A DNA stretch of 8,748 nucleotides from an uncultured Collinsella sp. (GTDB lineage: Bacteria; Actinomycetota; Coriobacteriia; Coriobacteriales; Coriobacteriaceae): positions 1 to 8,748 of the forward strand of contig URAQ01000060.1 in assembly GCA_900545875.1 (NCBI GenBank), in the 5' to 3' direction. Made by a program: the position numbers and the translations under genes. Positions 1 to 5,650 of this stretch are shown here, one piece after another. The notes beneath the pieces were generated by a model. The model ran no database searches. It worked only from the letters and a program-made list of their open reading frames with translations, and was not told the DNA's origin. Every line of letters begins with the position of its first letter. Positions within the stretch are counted from its first letter, which is position 1.

Positions 1-806
1 ACGCCAAAGGCGAGGCACCTGCCGAAGTGCTCGACCAGATCGACTTCCCGTTCCCGATGATCCTGAAGCCGTCCGACGGCATCATGTGGTGGCAGCATGA
101 GTTTGAGGGACAGAAGAAGGCTTATGAGATTGCCGATCGCGCCGAGCTAGAGCAGGTTATCCGTGACTCCTATGCCAGCGGCTACACCGATGACCTGATC
201 TTGCAGGACCGCGTACCCGGCAACGACGAGTACATGCGCGTGCTCACCAGCTATTCCGATCGCAACGGTAAGGTACGCATGATGTGCCTGGGCCACGTAC
301 TGCTCGAGGAGCATCAGCCCCATGGCGTTGGCAACCATGCCTGTATCATCACCGAACCCAACGACGAGCTCATGGGCGGCGTGCGCAAGCTGCTCGAGGA
401 CCTTCACTTTGTGGGCTATTCCAACTTTGACGTTAAGTATGACGAACGCGATGGCTCGTTTAAGTTCTTCGACTTCAATACCCGCCAGGGCCGCAGCAAC
501 TACTATGTTACCAACAGCGGTTTTAACGTTGCCAAGTATGTGGTGGATGAGTATGTGTTCAACCGCCCGTTTGAGCCGGAGTTTGTGACGGCGCAGGACG
601 AGGCGCTGTGGATGGTCGTCCCCATGGGCGTCGTCGACAAGTACGTTAAGGATCCCGAGTTGCGCGCTAAGGTGCATCGCCTGGATAAGGAAGGCAAGGG
701 CGCCGACCCCTCGTTTATGAAGGGCGACTTTGTCTTTAACCGCTGGCTGCGCATGTGGCACACTAAGCTGCGCCACTTTAAGCTGTTCAAGACGTATTAC
801 AAGTAG
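1..806 (+). CDS. ATP-grasp carboxylate-amine ligase, 5'-truncated by the window edge (D-aspartate ligase candidate)
   Basis: The frame is open from the window edge (first full codon at 3) to TAG at 804-806, leaving 267 visible residues of a longer protein. What can be seen is the C-terminal half of an ATP-grasp fold: a nucleotide-binding lysine in MILKPSD (visible residues 19-25), the acidic stretch LILQDRVPGNDEYM (65-78), and the Mg/ATP-binding segment FDFNTRQGRS (156-165) that replaces the usual ExNPR motif. The family joins a carboxylate to an amine through an acyl-phosphate. The next gene on the same strand is an Asp/Glu-type racemase. In Enterococcus faecium the D-aspartate ligase that adds D-Asp to the peptidoglycan stem peptide is an ATP-grasp enzyme encoded beside its racemase, so the same role is proposed here by analogy. 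The substrate is not shown by the sequence. A cytosolic location is expected. Confidence 0.8.
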   Translation, partial: AKGEAPAEVLDQIDFPFPMILKPSDGIMWWQHEFEGQKKAYEIADRAELEQVIRDSYASGYTDDLILQDRVPGNDEYMRVLTSYSDRNGKVRMMCLGHVLLEEHQPHGVGNHACIITEPNDELMGGVRKLLEDLHFVGYSNFDVKYDERDGSFKFFDFNTRQGRSNYYVTNSGFNVAKYVVDEYVFNRPFEPEFVTAQDEALWMVVPMGVVDKYVKDPELRAKVHRLDKEGKGADPSFMKGDFVFNRWLRMWHTKLRHFKLFKTYYK

Positions 807-815
807 ATGAGTGCG

Positions 816-845
816 GCGCCCGTCCGGTTTGCATCGGGCGGGCGC
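816..845 (+). other. GC-rich 11-bp hairpin between ligase and racemase
   Basis: Arms 816-826 (GCGCCCGTCCG) and 835-845 (CGGGCGGGCGC) pair fully in RNA with one G-U, around an 8-nt loop. No U-run follows, so it is not a standard intrinsic terminator. It sits 10 nt after the ligase stop and 45 nt before the racemase start. A short perfect palindrome, GCGCAATTGCGC, follows at 857-868. The hairpin could adjust the ratio of the two proteins through processing or pausing. That role is inference. Confidence 0.5.
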
Positions 846-890
846 GGGTACGATACGCGCAATTGCGCAAGCGTCACCAAGGAGGCGGCG

Positions 891-1637
891 ATGGAAAAGC
901 TGGGAGTTATCGGCGGCATGGGCGCCGAGGCCACGTCGTATTACTACGACCAGGTGGTGCGTCATACGGCTGCTGCCTGCGATCAGGAACATATCGACAT
1001 GGTGGTGCTCTCCAAGTCGACCATGCCCGACCGCACGCTGGCCATTAAGACCGGCGAGCATGCCAAGCTGCTGGCGACCATGAAAGAGTGTGCCCAGGCA
1101 CTCGAGTCGCTGGGCTGTGCGCACATTGCCATTCCCTGCAACACGTCACACTACTTCTACGACCAGATCCAGTCGTTTACCACAGTGCCGATTATCCACA
1201 TGCCGCGTGAGTCGGTGCGCTATGCTCTGGCCGGTGCGGTGATGGGGGAGTGCGAGTTCGACCCCAACCTGAGTATGCCGGCCGAGCCGGTGCACAAGAT
1301 TGGCATCATGGGCACCGACGGAACCGTGGGCGCGGGCGTCTACGGCCGCGAATGTAAGGCTGCGGGTGTTGAGGTTGTCTATCCCAGCGAGAAACGTCAG
1401 AACGATGTGATGTCGCTTATCTACGATGATGTGAAGGCCGGACGTGAGCCCGATATGGATAAGTTCGACCGCGTGATGTGGGAGTTCGCCCGTAGCGGCT
1501 GCGACCGCGTCATCCTGGCCTGCACGGAGCTCTCGGTGCTGCAGAAATACCGTGAGATGCCCGAGATCACCCTCGACGCCATGGACGTCCTGGTGCGCGA
1601 ATCCATCATCCGCAGCGGCGCTCCCTACCGCCTCTAG
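891..1637 (+). CDS. Aspartate/glutamate-family amino acid racemase
   Basis: A 248-residue cytosolic protein of the PLP-independent Asp/Glu/hydantoin racemase family, which inverts the alpha carbon with two cysteines acting as acid and base. Both are present: Cys83 in IPCNTSHYF and Cys211 in ILACTELS. The N terminus LGVIGGMGAEAT and the central GTDGTVGAGVY (141-151) are typical of the RacX/aspartate racemase group, and the length is normal for it. The ATG at 891 is chosen because AAGGAGG (879-885) lies 5 nt upstream. An earlier in-frame ATG at 807, directly after the ligase stop, has no ribosome-binding site and would add 28 residues unlike the family. The gene probably shares a transcript with the upstream ligase and would supply it with a D-amino acid, most simply D-Asp. 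Glutamate racemase or broad-specificity activity is the alternative. A terminator follows at 1697-1734. Confidence 0.9.
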   Translation: MEKLGVIGGMGAEATSYYYDQVVRHTAAACDQEHIDMVVLSKSTMPDRTLAIKTGEHAKLLATMKECAQALESLGCAHIAIPCNTSHYFYDQIQSFTTVPIIHMPRESVRYALAGAVMGECEFDPNLSMPAEPVHKIGIMGTDGTVGAGVYGRECKAAGVEVVYPSEKRQNDVMSLIYDDVKAGREPDMDKFDRVMWEFARSGCDRVILACTELSVLQKYREMPEITLDAMDVLVRESIIRSGAPYRL

Positions 1638-1696
1638 CTTCCGACCTGCCAAAAAGGGACAGGTTAATTATGGTGGGTTTTATCTGGAGAAACAGT

Positions 1697-1734
1697 AAAG
1701 GCCTCGGCTCGTTTGGTGCGAGCCGAGGCCTTTT
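1697..1734. terminator. Bidirectional intrinsic terminator between convergent genes
   Basis: A perfect 15-bp stem (1697-1711 with 1719-1733) around a 7-nt loop, with T-rich flanks on both strands: TTTT at 1731-1734 on plus and the complement of AAA at 1697-1699 on minus. It lies 60 nt after the racemase stop and 29 nt after the ecfT stop, so it can end both transcripts. Confidence 0.92.
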
Positions 1735-1762
1735 GCGTTGGGCGGTTGCTGTCGGTGGTGAA

Positions 1763-2509
1763 CTAGAACAGGAAGCCGATGGCGATGAGGGCGATGCTGA
1801 CGATGAGCACGGCGATGTCCAGACCCTTGATGGGATAGCGCTTGTACGAGCTGGCGCGTGTGCGCAGGTAGAAGCCGCGCTGCTCGGCGGCAAGCGCGGT
1901 GGCATCGGTCTTGCCCACGCTCGAGATGAGCAGCGGCACGCACAGTGGCAACATGAGCTTAAGCTTCTTGATGGGGTTCTTGGTGTCGTACTCGACGCCG
2001 CGTGCGGTCTGCGCCTCCATGATGGCGTTCATCTCCTGACCAAACACCGGTACAAAGCGCAGCGCCGTGGTAAAGGTGAAGGCATAGCGATACGGCACAT
2101 GCAGCACCTCGACGCAGGCGTTGGCAAGGTCGTTGAGCTTGGTCACCATGAGCATGAGGATGAGTGGCAACGCCACACCTAGCAGGCGCAGGCAGGCCTT
2201 CGATCCCGTGATGAGGCCCGCGTCGGTGATAAAGCCCCACACCACGTTGCCATCGCGCATAAAGGCCAGCTGGAGCACCAGCATGATAAGCGCGAGCGGA
2301 ATCAGCAACTTGAGCAGCGAGAGCAGACGGTCGACGACGCCGGCATAGGTACCCAGTGCAAGGGTGAGTGCCAAAAAGCCCAGCAGCGCCACGTAGGTGT
2401 CGGACAAGAAGATGCCGACGATGATGGCGGCGGCGAGGCCCAGTTTGACGACGGGGTTCAGGCGATGCAGCAGCGTATCGCCCGGCATGTAGTCGATGAC
2501 GTTAACCAC
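1763..2509 (-). CDS. ecfT: ECF transporter transmembrane (coupling) protein EcfT
   Basis: A 248-residue integral membrane protein that links the two ATPase domains to the substrate-binding S component. The N terminus VIDYMPGDTLLHRLNPVVKL is the family signature. Hydrophobic segments lie at about 23-37, 39-55, 65-83, 106-123 and 230-247. The two cytoplasmic coupling motifs that dock into the ATPases are ARG at 169-171 and a variant QRG at 210-212. The GTG at 2509 is chosen because AAGGAG (2520-2525) is 10 nt upstream and the protein then begins with the conserved region. An ATG at 2542 would add 11 poorly conserved residues and lacks a good ribosome-binding site. With GTG the gene overlaps the ecfA stop by 8 nt, implying translational coupling. 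It is the last gene of the operon and is followed by the shared terminator at 1697-1734. Confidence 0.93.
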   Translation of the reverse strand: MVNVIDYMPGDTLLHRLNPVVKLGLAAAIIVGIFLSDTYVALLGFLALTLALGTYAGVVDRLLSLLKLLIPLALIMLVLQLAFMRDGNVVWGFITDAGLITGSKACLRLLGVALPLILMLMVTKLNDLANACVEVLHVPYRYAFTFTTALRFVPVFGQEMNAIMEAQTARGVEYDTKNPIKKLKLMLPLCVPLLISSVGKTDATALAAEQRGFYLRTRASSYKRYPIKGLDIAVLIVSIALIAIGFLF

Positions 2510-4253
2510 GGTGGACCATCTCCTTGGTAATTCGAACGACATCGGTGACCTCGCTCACCTGCGCAAAAGCGGGCGAGACGGAAGATGCCAGACGGCGCGA
2601 GAGTTCAATAACCTGGGGAGGCTCCACGTAGGCACGCCGCATGAGATCGATGTTCGAGAACAGCTCGTGCGTGCGGCCGCGGTCGAGGATGCGGCCGTCG
2701 GCCATTACTACGATGCGCTCGGCAAAGTCGGAGACGACTTCCATGTCGTGGCAGACCATGATGACGGCGCATCCGCGCTCGGCCATGGTGCGCACGGTTT
2801 CCATGACGGTCATGCACTCGCGGTAGTCAAGGCCGCTCGTGGGCTCGTCGAGCACGACGATCTTGGGCTCAACCACTACGACGGAGGCAAGTGTCACCAT
2901 TTGTCGCTGGCCACGCGAAAGCGAGAACGGTGCCTCGTCGGCGGGCAGACCAAAGCGGTCGATGACCAGCTGGGCGCGACGCAGAGCCTCGGCACGGTCG
3001 ATGCCGGCAAGCTCCAAGCCAAAGGCGACCTCGTCGAGCACGGTATCCTTGCAGATCTGGCGGTCGGGGTTTTGGAAGAGGGTCGCGACCTCGCGGGCAA
3101 TGCGGCTCGTGGGAACGGTTGCAGTATCCAGTCCCGTGACGCGCACGCTGCCCGAGGCGGGCTTGAGCAGGCCCGTGAGCAGCTTGGTGAGCGTGGTCTT
3201 GCCGGCACCGTTCTGACCGACGATGCCCACGAGCTCACCGGGGTAGAGGGTCAGGTTAAGGTCGTGTACGGCGGCGCCGCCGTTGGGATAGGCAAACTCA
3301 ACATGGTCGAAGGTGAGTACGGGTTCGGCATCCTTGGCATGAGGACGCAACGACGGTGCATGCGGGGAACCGGCGGGCGCCTGGGCTTCGATGGCAGCGT
3401 GTGCGGGGTCGACGATACCCGAAATCAGACACTCGGCTTCGTCGACATCCAAGCAAGGGGTGCCGCTTGCCAGGCCATCGGCCTCGAGGCTATTGAAGAT
3501 GCGTGTGACACGGGGACAGTCGACGCCAATGGTGCGAAGCTCATCGGTGTGTGCGAAGACCTCGTGCGGCTCGCCCTGCAGTGCGATTTCGCCATGGTTG
3601 AGCACGAGCACGCGGTTGCAGTACTCCGAGAGCAGGGCGACCTTTTGCTCAACGACGACGATGGTGATTCCAAGTATGCGGTTTGCCTCACGCAGCGTCT
3701 CGAAGACCAGCGTGGAGCTGGCGGGGTCGAGTGCCGCGGTGGGCTCGTCGAGAACCAAGACGCGCGGACGCATGGCGAGGATGGCGGCGATGGCCACCTT
3801 TTGCTTCTGTCCGCCCGAGAGGGTGGCGATCTCGCGGTCGCGCAGGTCGCTGATGCCGACGGTCTCGAGCGTCTCGCTCATGCGCTGCTCGATCTGGTCG
3901 TGGGGAACGGCAAAGTTCTCGAGGCCAAAGAGCATCTCGTCCTCGACGACCGAGGCGACCATCTGCGTGTCGATATCCTGCAGCACACTGCCGACGATTT
4001 GCGACACGTCGGTCAGCGAGACCTCGCAGATGTCGTGGCCGTCAACCATGACGGACCCGAAGAACGTGCCGGTGTAGTGGTGGGGCACAGCACCCGACAG
4101 ACAGGCGGCAAGCGTGGACTTGCCGGCGCCCGAGGGTCCGATGATGCCGATGAAATCTCCCTTGTTCACGCTGAGCGAGATGTGGCTGAGCGCCTGCTCG
4201 GTCTGCGTGCCATAGGAGAACGAGACATCGTCGACGTTGATGATCGTTTCCAT
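2502..4253 (-). CDS. Fused double ATPase of the ECF transporter (EcfA1-EcfA2 in one chain)
   Basis: A 583-residue protein with two ABC ATPase domains joined by an Ala/Pro-rich linker (about 265-310), the single-chain form of the usual EcfA/EcfA' pair. Domain 1: Walker A GPSGAGKST (39-47), Q-loop Gln92, signature LSGGQ (145-149), Walker B VLVLDEP with catalytic Glu170, and Gln203 where the switch histidine is expected (VVVEQKV). Domain 2: Walker A GQNGAGKTT (346-354), Q-loop Gln394, variant signature LSRGQ (445-449), Walker B with Glu470, and switch His502 (MVCHDME). The two deviations fall on the same composite ATP site. The ATG at 4253 has GAAAGG (4259-4264) 5 nt upstream. The protein hydrolyses ATP at the inner membrane face to drive EcfT and the S component. 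It is co-transcribed with the trpP-like gene, after a 213-nt structured gap, and overlaps ecfT. Confidence 0.94.
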   Translation of the reverse strand: METIINVDDVSFSYGTQTEQALSHISLSVNKGDFIGIIGPSGAGKSTLAACLSGAVPHHYTGTFFGSVMVDGHDICEVSLTDVSQIVGSVLQDIDTQMVASVVEDEMLFGLENFAVPHDQIEQRMSETLETVGISDLRDREIATLSGGQKQKVAIAAILAMRPRVLVLDEPTAALDPASSTLVFETLREANRILGITIVVVEQKVALLSEYCNRVLVLNHGEIALQGEPHEVFAHTDELRTIGVDCPRVTRIFNSLEADGLASGTPCLDVDEAECLISGIVDPAHAAIEAQAPAGSPHAPSLRPHAKDAEPVLTFDHVEFAYPNGGAAVHDLNLTLYPGELVGIVGQNGAGKTTLTKLLTGLLKPASGSVRVTGLDTATVPTSRIAREVATLFQNPDRQICKDTVLDEVAFGLELAGIDRAEALRRAQLVIDRFGLPADEAPFSLSRGQRQMVTLASVVVVEPKIVVLDEPTSGLDYRECMTVMETVRTMAERGCAVIMVCHDMEVVSDFAERIVVMADGRILDRGRTHELFSNIDLMRRAYVEPPQVIELSRRLASSVSPAFAQVSEVTDVVRITKEMVHRG

Positions 4254-4274
4254 GGATACCTTTCATAGTCATTG

Positions 4275-4340
4275 GGGACAGTCTTAAATGACCAGTTGTT
4301 TAAGACCGTCCCAAAAAAGCTCGTTGTTTGGGACGGTCTT
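4275..4340. repeat. Three-arm inverted repeat with two mutually exclusive hairpins
   Basis: Arm A (4275-4288, GGGACAGTCTTAAA), arm B (4299-4315) and arm C (4327-4340, TTTGGGACGGTCTT) share one core. B pairs perfectly with C over 14 bp (4302-4315 with 4327-4340), or with A over 14 positions with one mismatch (4275-4288 with 4299-4312). Both cannot form at once. In the minus-strand transcript the B:C hairpin comes first and the A:B hairpin ends about 11 nt before the ecfA ribosome-binding site. No U-run follows either stem. It may be a REP-like repeat unit or a switch governing ecfA translation; the sequence alone does not decide. Confidence 0.75.
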
Positions 4341-4359
4341 TGGTGGTGAAGCACGGAGA

Positions 4360-4460
4360 CGGCTTTACGAGGGGCCCCAGGTTGGCGCGAAAGAGGAGCG
4401 AAGCGTACTTGGGTACGCGAGCGTCGAATGAACGCCAAGATGGGGTGGCTCGTAAAGCCG
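4360..4460. repeat. Imperfect long inverted repeat (REP/BIME-like element)
   Basis: Outer arms 4360-4371 and 4449-4460 are perfectly complementary (CGGCTTTACGAG). Complementarity resumes further in, as TTGGCG (4382-4387) with CGCCAA (4433-4438) and CCCCA with TGGGG. The centre holds a perfect 6-bp stem with a TTGG loop (4403-4418). The whole element folds into a cruciform-like structure starting 7 nt beyond the trpP-like stop codon. No coding function is seen. A dispersed palindromic repeat is the simplest reading, and it could also stabilise the 3' end of the upstream message. Confidence 0.7.
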
Positions 4461-4466
4461 AGCGGG

Positions 4467-5039
4467 TTAGTTGAGCCTAAGGGCCTTCTGGATGGGCAAG
4501 TAGAGGGCACCGACCAGAATGGCGTTAAAGACGGCGGTCATGGCGACCACGGGCAGCATAGCGGCAGCGAGCTCGCCCACCACGCCGAGCATAGCCATCT
4601 TGATAACCATGAAGATAACGCCCGAGACAAAGGTGGTCACGAAGGTTGCGACGATGGCGATGGCAGGCTTAACCTGCCCGTTCTTGCCAGCGGCGTTGAC
4701 GATGGCGGCCATGAGCATAGCGGCGATGCCCTCGGCGGCAAAATCGACGAACGGCGAGGTGGTGGTGATCTGAATCACGGCGGCCGAGATGAGGCCGATG
4801 ACGAGCGCCTGGCCAATATTGGGGCGAACGACCAGGATAGTGAGGCAGAAGGCCGAGATGATGAACTCGGGGCTGATCATGCCGCCCGAGATGCCCGAGA
4901 TGGCCTTGCCAACAGTGAAGTTGAGGATGAAGCCGGCGGCAAGCAGGATGGCGAGCAGGACAAGGGCGCGGACATCGAGCTTGCCGCGGTCGGCGGTCTG
5001 GACGGTACGGGGCTGGGTGGCGGTGGTGTTCTGGGACAT
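4467..5039 (-). CDS. trpP: ECF transporter substrate-binding (S) component, probable tryptophan transporter (TrpP-like)
   Basis: A 190-residue, strongly hydrophobic membrane protein with about six transmembrane segments (roughly 24-40, 57-71, 76-93, 99-116, 124-147, 155-183), the size and shape of an ECF S component. The segment ISPEFIISAFCLTILVVRPN (55-74) and the following GLISAAVIQITTTSPF resemble the Bacillus TrpP tryptophan transporter by eye. Independent support for tryptophan comes from the leader peptide with three Trp codons and the terminator directly upstream, and from the adjacent ATPase and EcfT genes. The ATG at 5039 is chosen because AAAGGA (5048-5053) lies 8 nt upstream. A longer start at 5150 would translate through the attenuator terminator and add 37 residues unlike the family. 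First structural gene of the operon. The substrate could in principle be a tryptophan relative such as indole-type compounds. Confidence 0.85.
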   Translation of the reverse strand: MSQNTTATQPRTVQTADRGKLDVRALVLLAILLAAGFILNFTVGKAISGISGGMISPEFIISAFCLTILVVRPNIGQALVIGLISAAVIQITTTSPFVDFAAEGIAAMLMAAIVNAAGKNGQVKPAIAIVATFVTTFVSGVIFMVIKMAMLGVVGELAAAMLPVVAMTAVFNAILVGALYLPIQKALRLN

Positions 5040-5083
5040 GGTGAAAATCCTTTCGGAAGGGGGTGTAAGAGAAAAGCGGAGGC

Positions 5084-5213
5084 GCGTGATGCGAATGCGA
5101 TCGGGCTCGAGATAGAAAAAGGCCCCCGGTCGAAACCGGAGGCCTTCCAATCACCTAGAGCGCAAAAACAGGCGTGAGGGACTCACCGTCGACCGATCGT
5201 ATTCGCATCACGC
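5084..5213 (-). repeat. 21-bp inverted repeat enclosing the attenuator terminator
   Basis: Arms 5084-5104 and 5193-5213 are complementary at 20 of 21 positions; in the minus-strand RNA the exception is an A-C mismatch (5200/5097). The left arm in the transcript covers leader codons from the last Trp codon to the Gly codon, and the right arm lies beyond the terminator. The 88-nt gap contains the leader stop codon and the whole terminator. This pairing can form only in read-through RNA. Confidence 0.8.
5116..5146 (-). terminator. Attenuator terminator of the tryptophan leader
   Basis: In the minus-strand RNA, AAGGCCTCCGGT (5146-5135) pairs with ACCGGGGGCCTT (5130-5119) over 12 bp with one G-U, around a stable UUCG loop. 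Five uridines (5120-5116) complete the intrinsic terminator. It lies 36 nt after the leader peptide stop codon and 76 nt before the trpP-like start codon, the expected place for an attenuator. Confidence 0.92.
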
Positions 5214-5251
5214 CACCACCAGTTGTTGAGAGACTTCACCGTGTTCTTCAT
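5183..5251 (-). CDS. Tryptophan attenuation leader peptide, 22 residues with WWW
   Basis: A short frame starting with ATG at 5251-5249, preceded by an excellent ribosome-binding site AAAGGAG (5260-5266) at 8 nt, and ending in TGA at 5185-5183. It reads MKNTVKSLNNWWWRD and continues with ANTIGRR. Three consecutive Trp codons (5221-5213) are extremely unlikely by chance directly upstream of a terminator and a TrpP-like gene. Known trp leader peptides work by ribosome stalling at such codons when charged tRNA-Trp is scarce, which lets an antiterminator form. Two pairings fit. GGCGTGA (5214-5208) pairs with TCACGCC (5177-5171) as the 1:2 pause hairpin. CGGTCGACGG (5195-5186) can pair with the upper part and loop of the terminator (5138-5127). 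A ribosome at the stop codon covers the second segment. It is too short to have been called as a gene. Confidence 0.9.
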   Translation of the reverse strand: MKNTVKSLNNWWWRDANTIGRR

Positions 5252-5302
5252 GTTGGTGGCTCCTTTCGTGATGCCGTGGCGCGGTCGCACCTAGTTGCTG
5301 TT

Positions 5303-5315
5303 GCGCTGCACTATA
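5303..5315 (-). promoter_or_regulatory. Extended -10 promoter of the tryptophan transport operon
   Basis: The minus strand has TGC followed by TATAGT (hexamer 5315-5310), an extended -10 element. No good -35 hexamer is seen at 17-19 nt, as is usual for extended -10 promoters. Transcription would start near 5303, giving about 52 nt before the leader peptide start. A perfect AT-rich palindrome (5338-5358) lies just upstream, at about -35 to -55. Confidence 0.65.
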
Positions 5316-5337
5316 GCACAGCGAAGTGTATGCGGGG

Positions 5338-5358
5338 AAATCTTTTTGAAAAAGATTT
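5338..5358. repeat. Perfect AT-rich palindrome upstream of the tryptophan operon promoter
   Basis: AAATCTTTTT (5338-5347) and AAAAAGATTT (5349-5358) are exact reverse complements around a single G. It is centred about 45 nt upstream of the expected transcription start. It may be a repressor or activator operator, an UP-like element, or part of the transcription end of the dipeptidase gene. The sequence does not choose between these. Confidence 0.55.
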
Positions 5359-5361
5359 CAT

Positions 5362-5426
5362 GCGGGTTTCCCGCCGGTCAAAAGGCGGGTTAAGCGGGCG
5401 AGGCTGCCATTGCTGCCTTGCCCGCT
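5362..5426 (-). terminator. Probable termination region after the dipeptidase gene
   Basis: On the minus strand an 11-of-12-bp stem (5426-5415 with 5404-5393) begins 12 nt after the TAA at 5440-5438, followed by TTAA and, after CCCGCC, a TTTT run. A second set of short stems, GCGGG/CCCGC, lies at 5362-5389 and has alternative partners. The U-runs are short, so termination here is likely but not certain. The placement next to TAA at 5438, not next to TAG at 5651, suggests that the full-length frame is the ancestral gene. Confidence 0.5.
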
Positions 5427-5437
5427 CAGCTAGGACG

Positions 5438-5650
5438 TTACTCCTTATTGCGACGGTAGAGGAAGTAACCGCCCGCGGAGATGACGGCAACGCCAGCGAT
5501 GGCGAATGCAGCCACCACGCGGCCATCAAAACGATCACCGGTGGTGGGCAGGCCGCCCTTGGTGTTCGCCTTGTTGGTGGTTACCGTGGTCGTGGTGTCC
5601 GACTTGCCAGGCTTCTCGGGCTTGGTGGTGGGCTGCTCGGGCTTAGCGGG
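5438..5650 (-). pseudogene. Detached C-terminal tail with LPTTG sortase signal, cut off by an in-frame TAG
   Basis: Reading on in the dipeptidase frame past TAG (5653-5651), 70 further codons are open to TAA (5440-5438). They encode PAKPEQPTTKPEK, a Thr-rich spacer, LPTTG (5551-5537), a hydrophobic segment VVAAFAIAGVAVISAGGYFL and the basic end YRRNKE. This is a complete LPXTG wall-sorting signal for sortase A-type anchoring. It has no start codon or ribosome-binding site of its own. The repeat pattern PE-Q-P predicts CAG (Gln) where TAG stands, so one C-to-T change (position 5653, G to A on plus) explains the break. The tail carries no other damage, which points to a recent mutation or a base error. 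It would be produced only through suppression or reversion. Confidence 0.85.

Noticed and set aside
804..890. Read-through fusion of ligase and racemase, which are in the same frame with one TAG between them
   Set aside because: The racemase has its own strong AAGGAGG and a family-typical N terminus at 891. The 28 intervening codons look like non-coding DNA and contain a hairpin.
147..1124. A 325-codon open frame on minus opposite the ligase and racemase
   Set aside because: It spans two real genes and their gap on the other strand, lacks motifs and has no start signal.
2496..4268. A 590-codon open frame on plus opposite the double ATPase gene
   Set aside because: It is the mirror of a real coding strand in high-GC DNA: low-complexity Gly/Asp/His-rich protein, no ribosome-binding site and no recognisable domain, while the minus frame has complete ABC motifs.
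5040..5150. Longer start of the S component at 5150
   Set aside because: It would translate through the attenuator terminator and one arm of the 21-bp repeat. The ATG at 5039 has a good ribosome-binding site and leaves a normal S-component length.
5040..5290. T-box riboswitch upstream of the trpP-like gene
   Set aside because: The leader is too short, and a translated WWW leader peptide with its own ribosome-binding site already explains tryptophan sensing. I see no clear T-box consensus or specifier loop.
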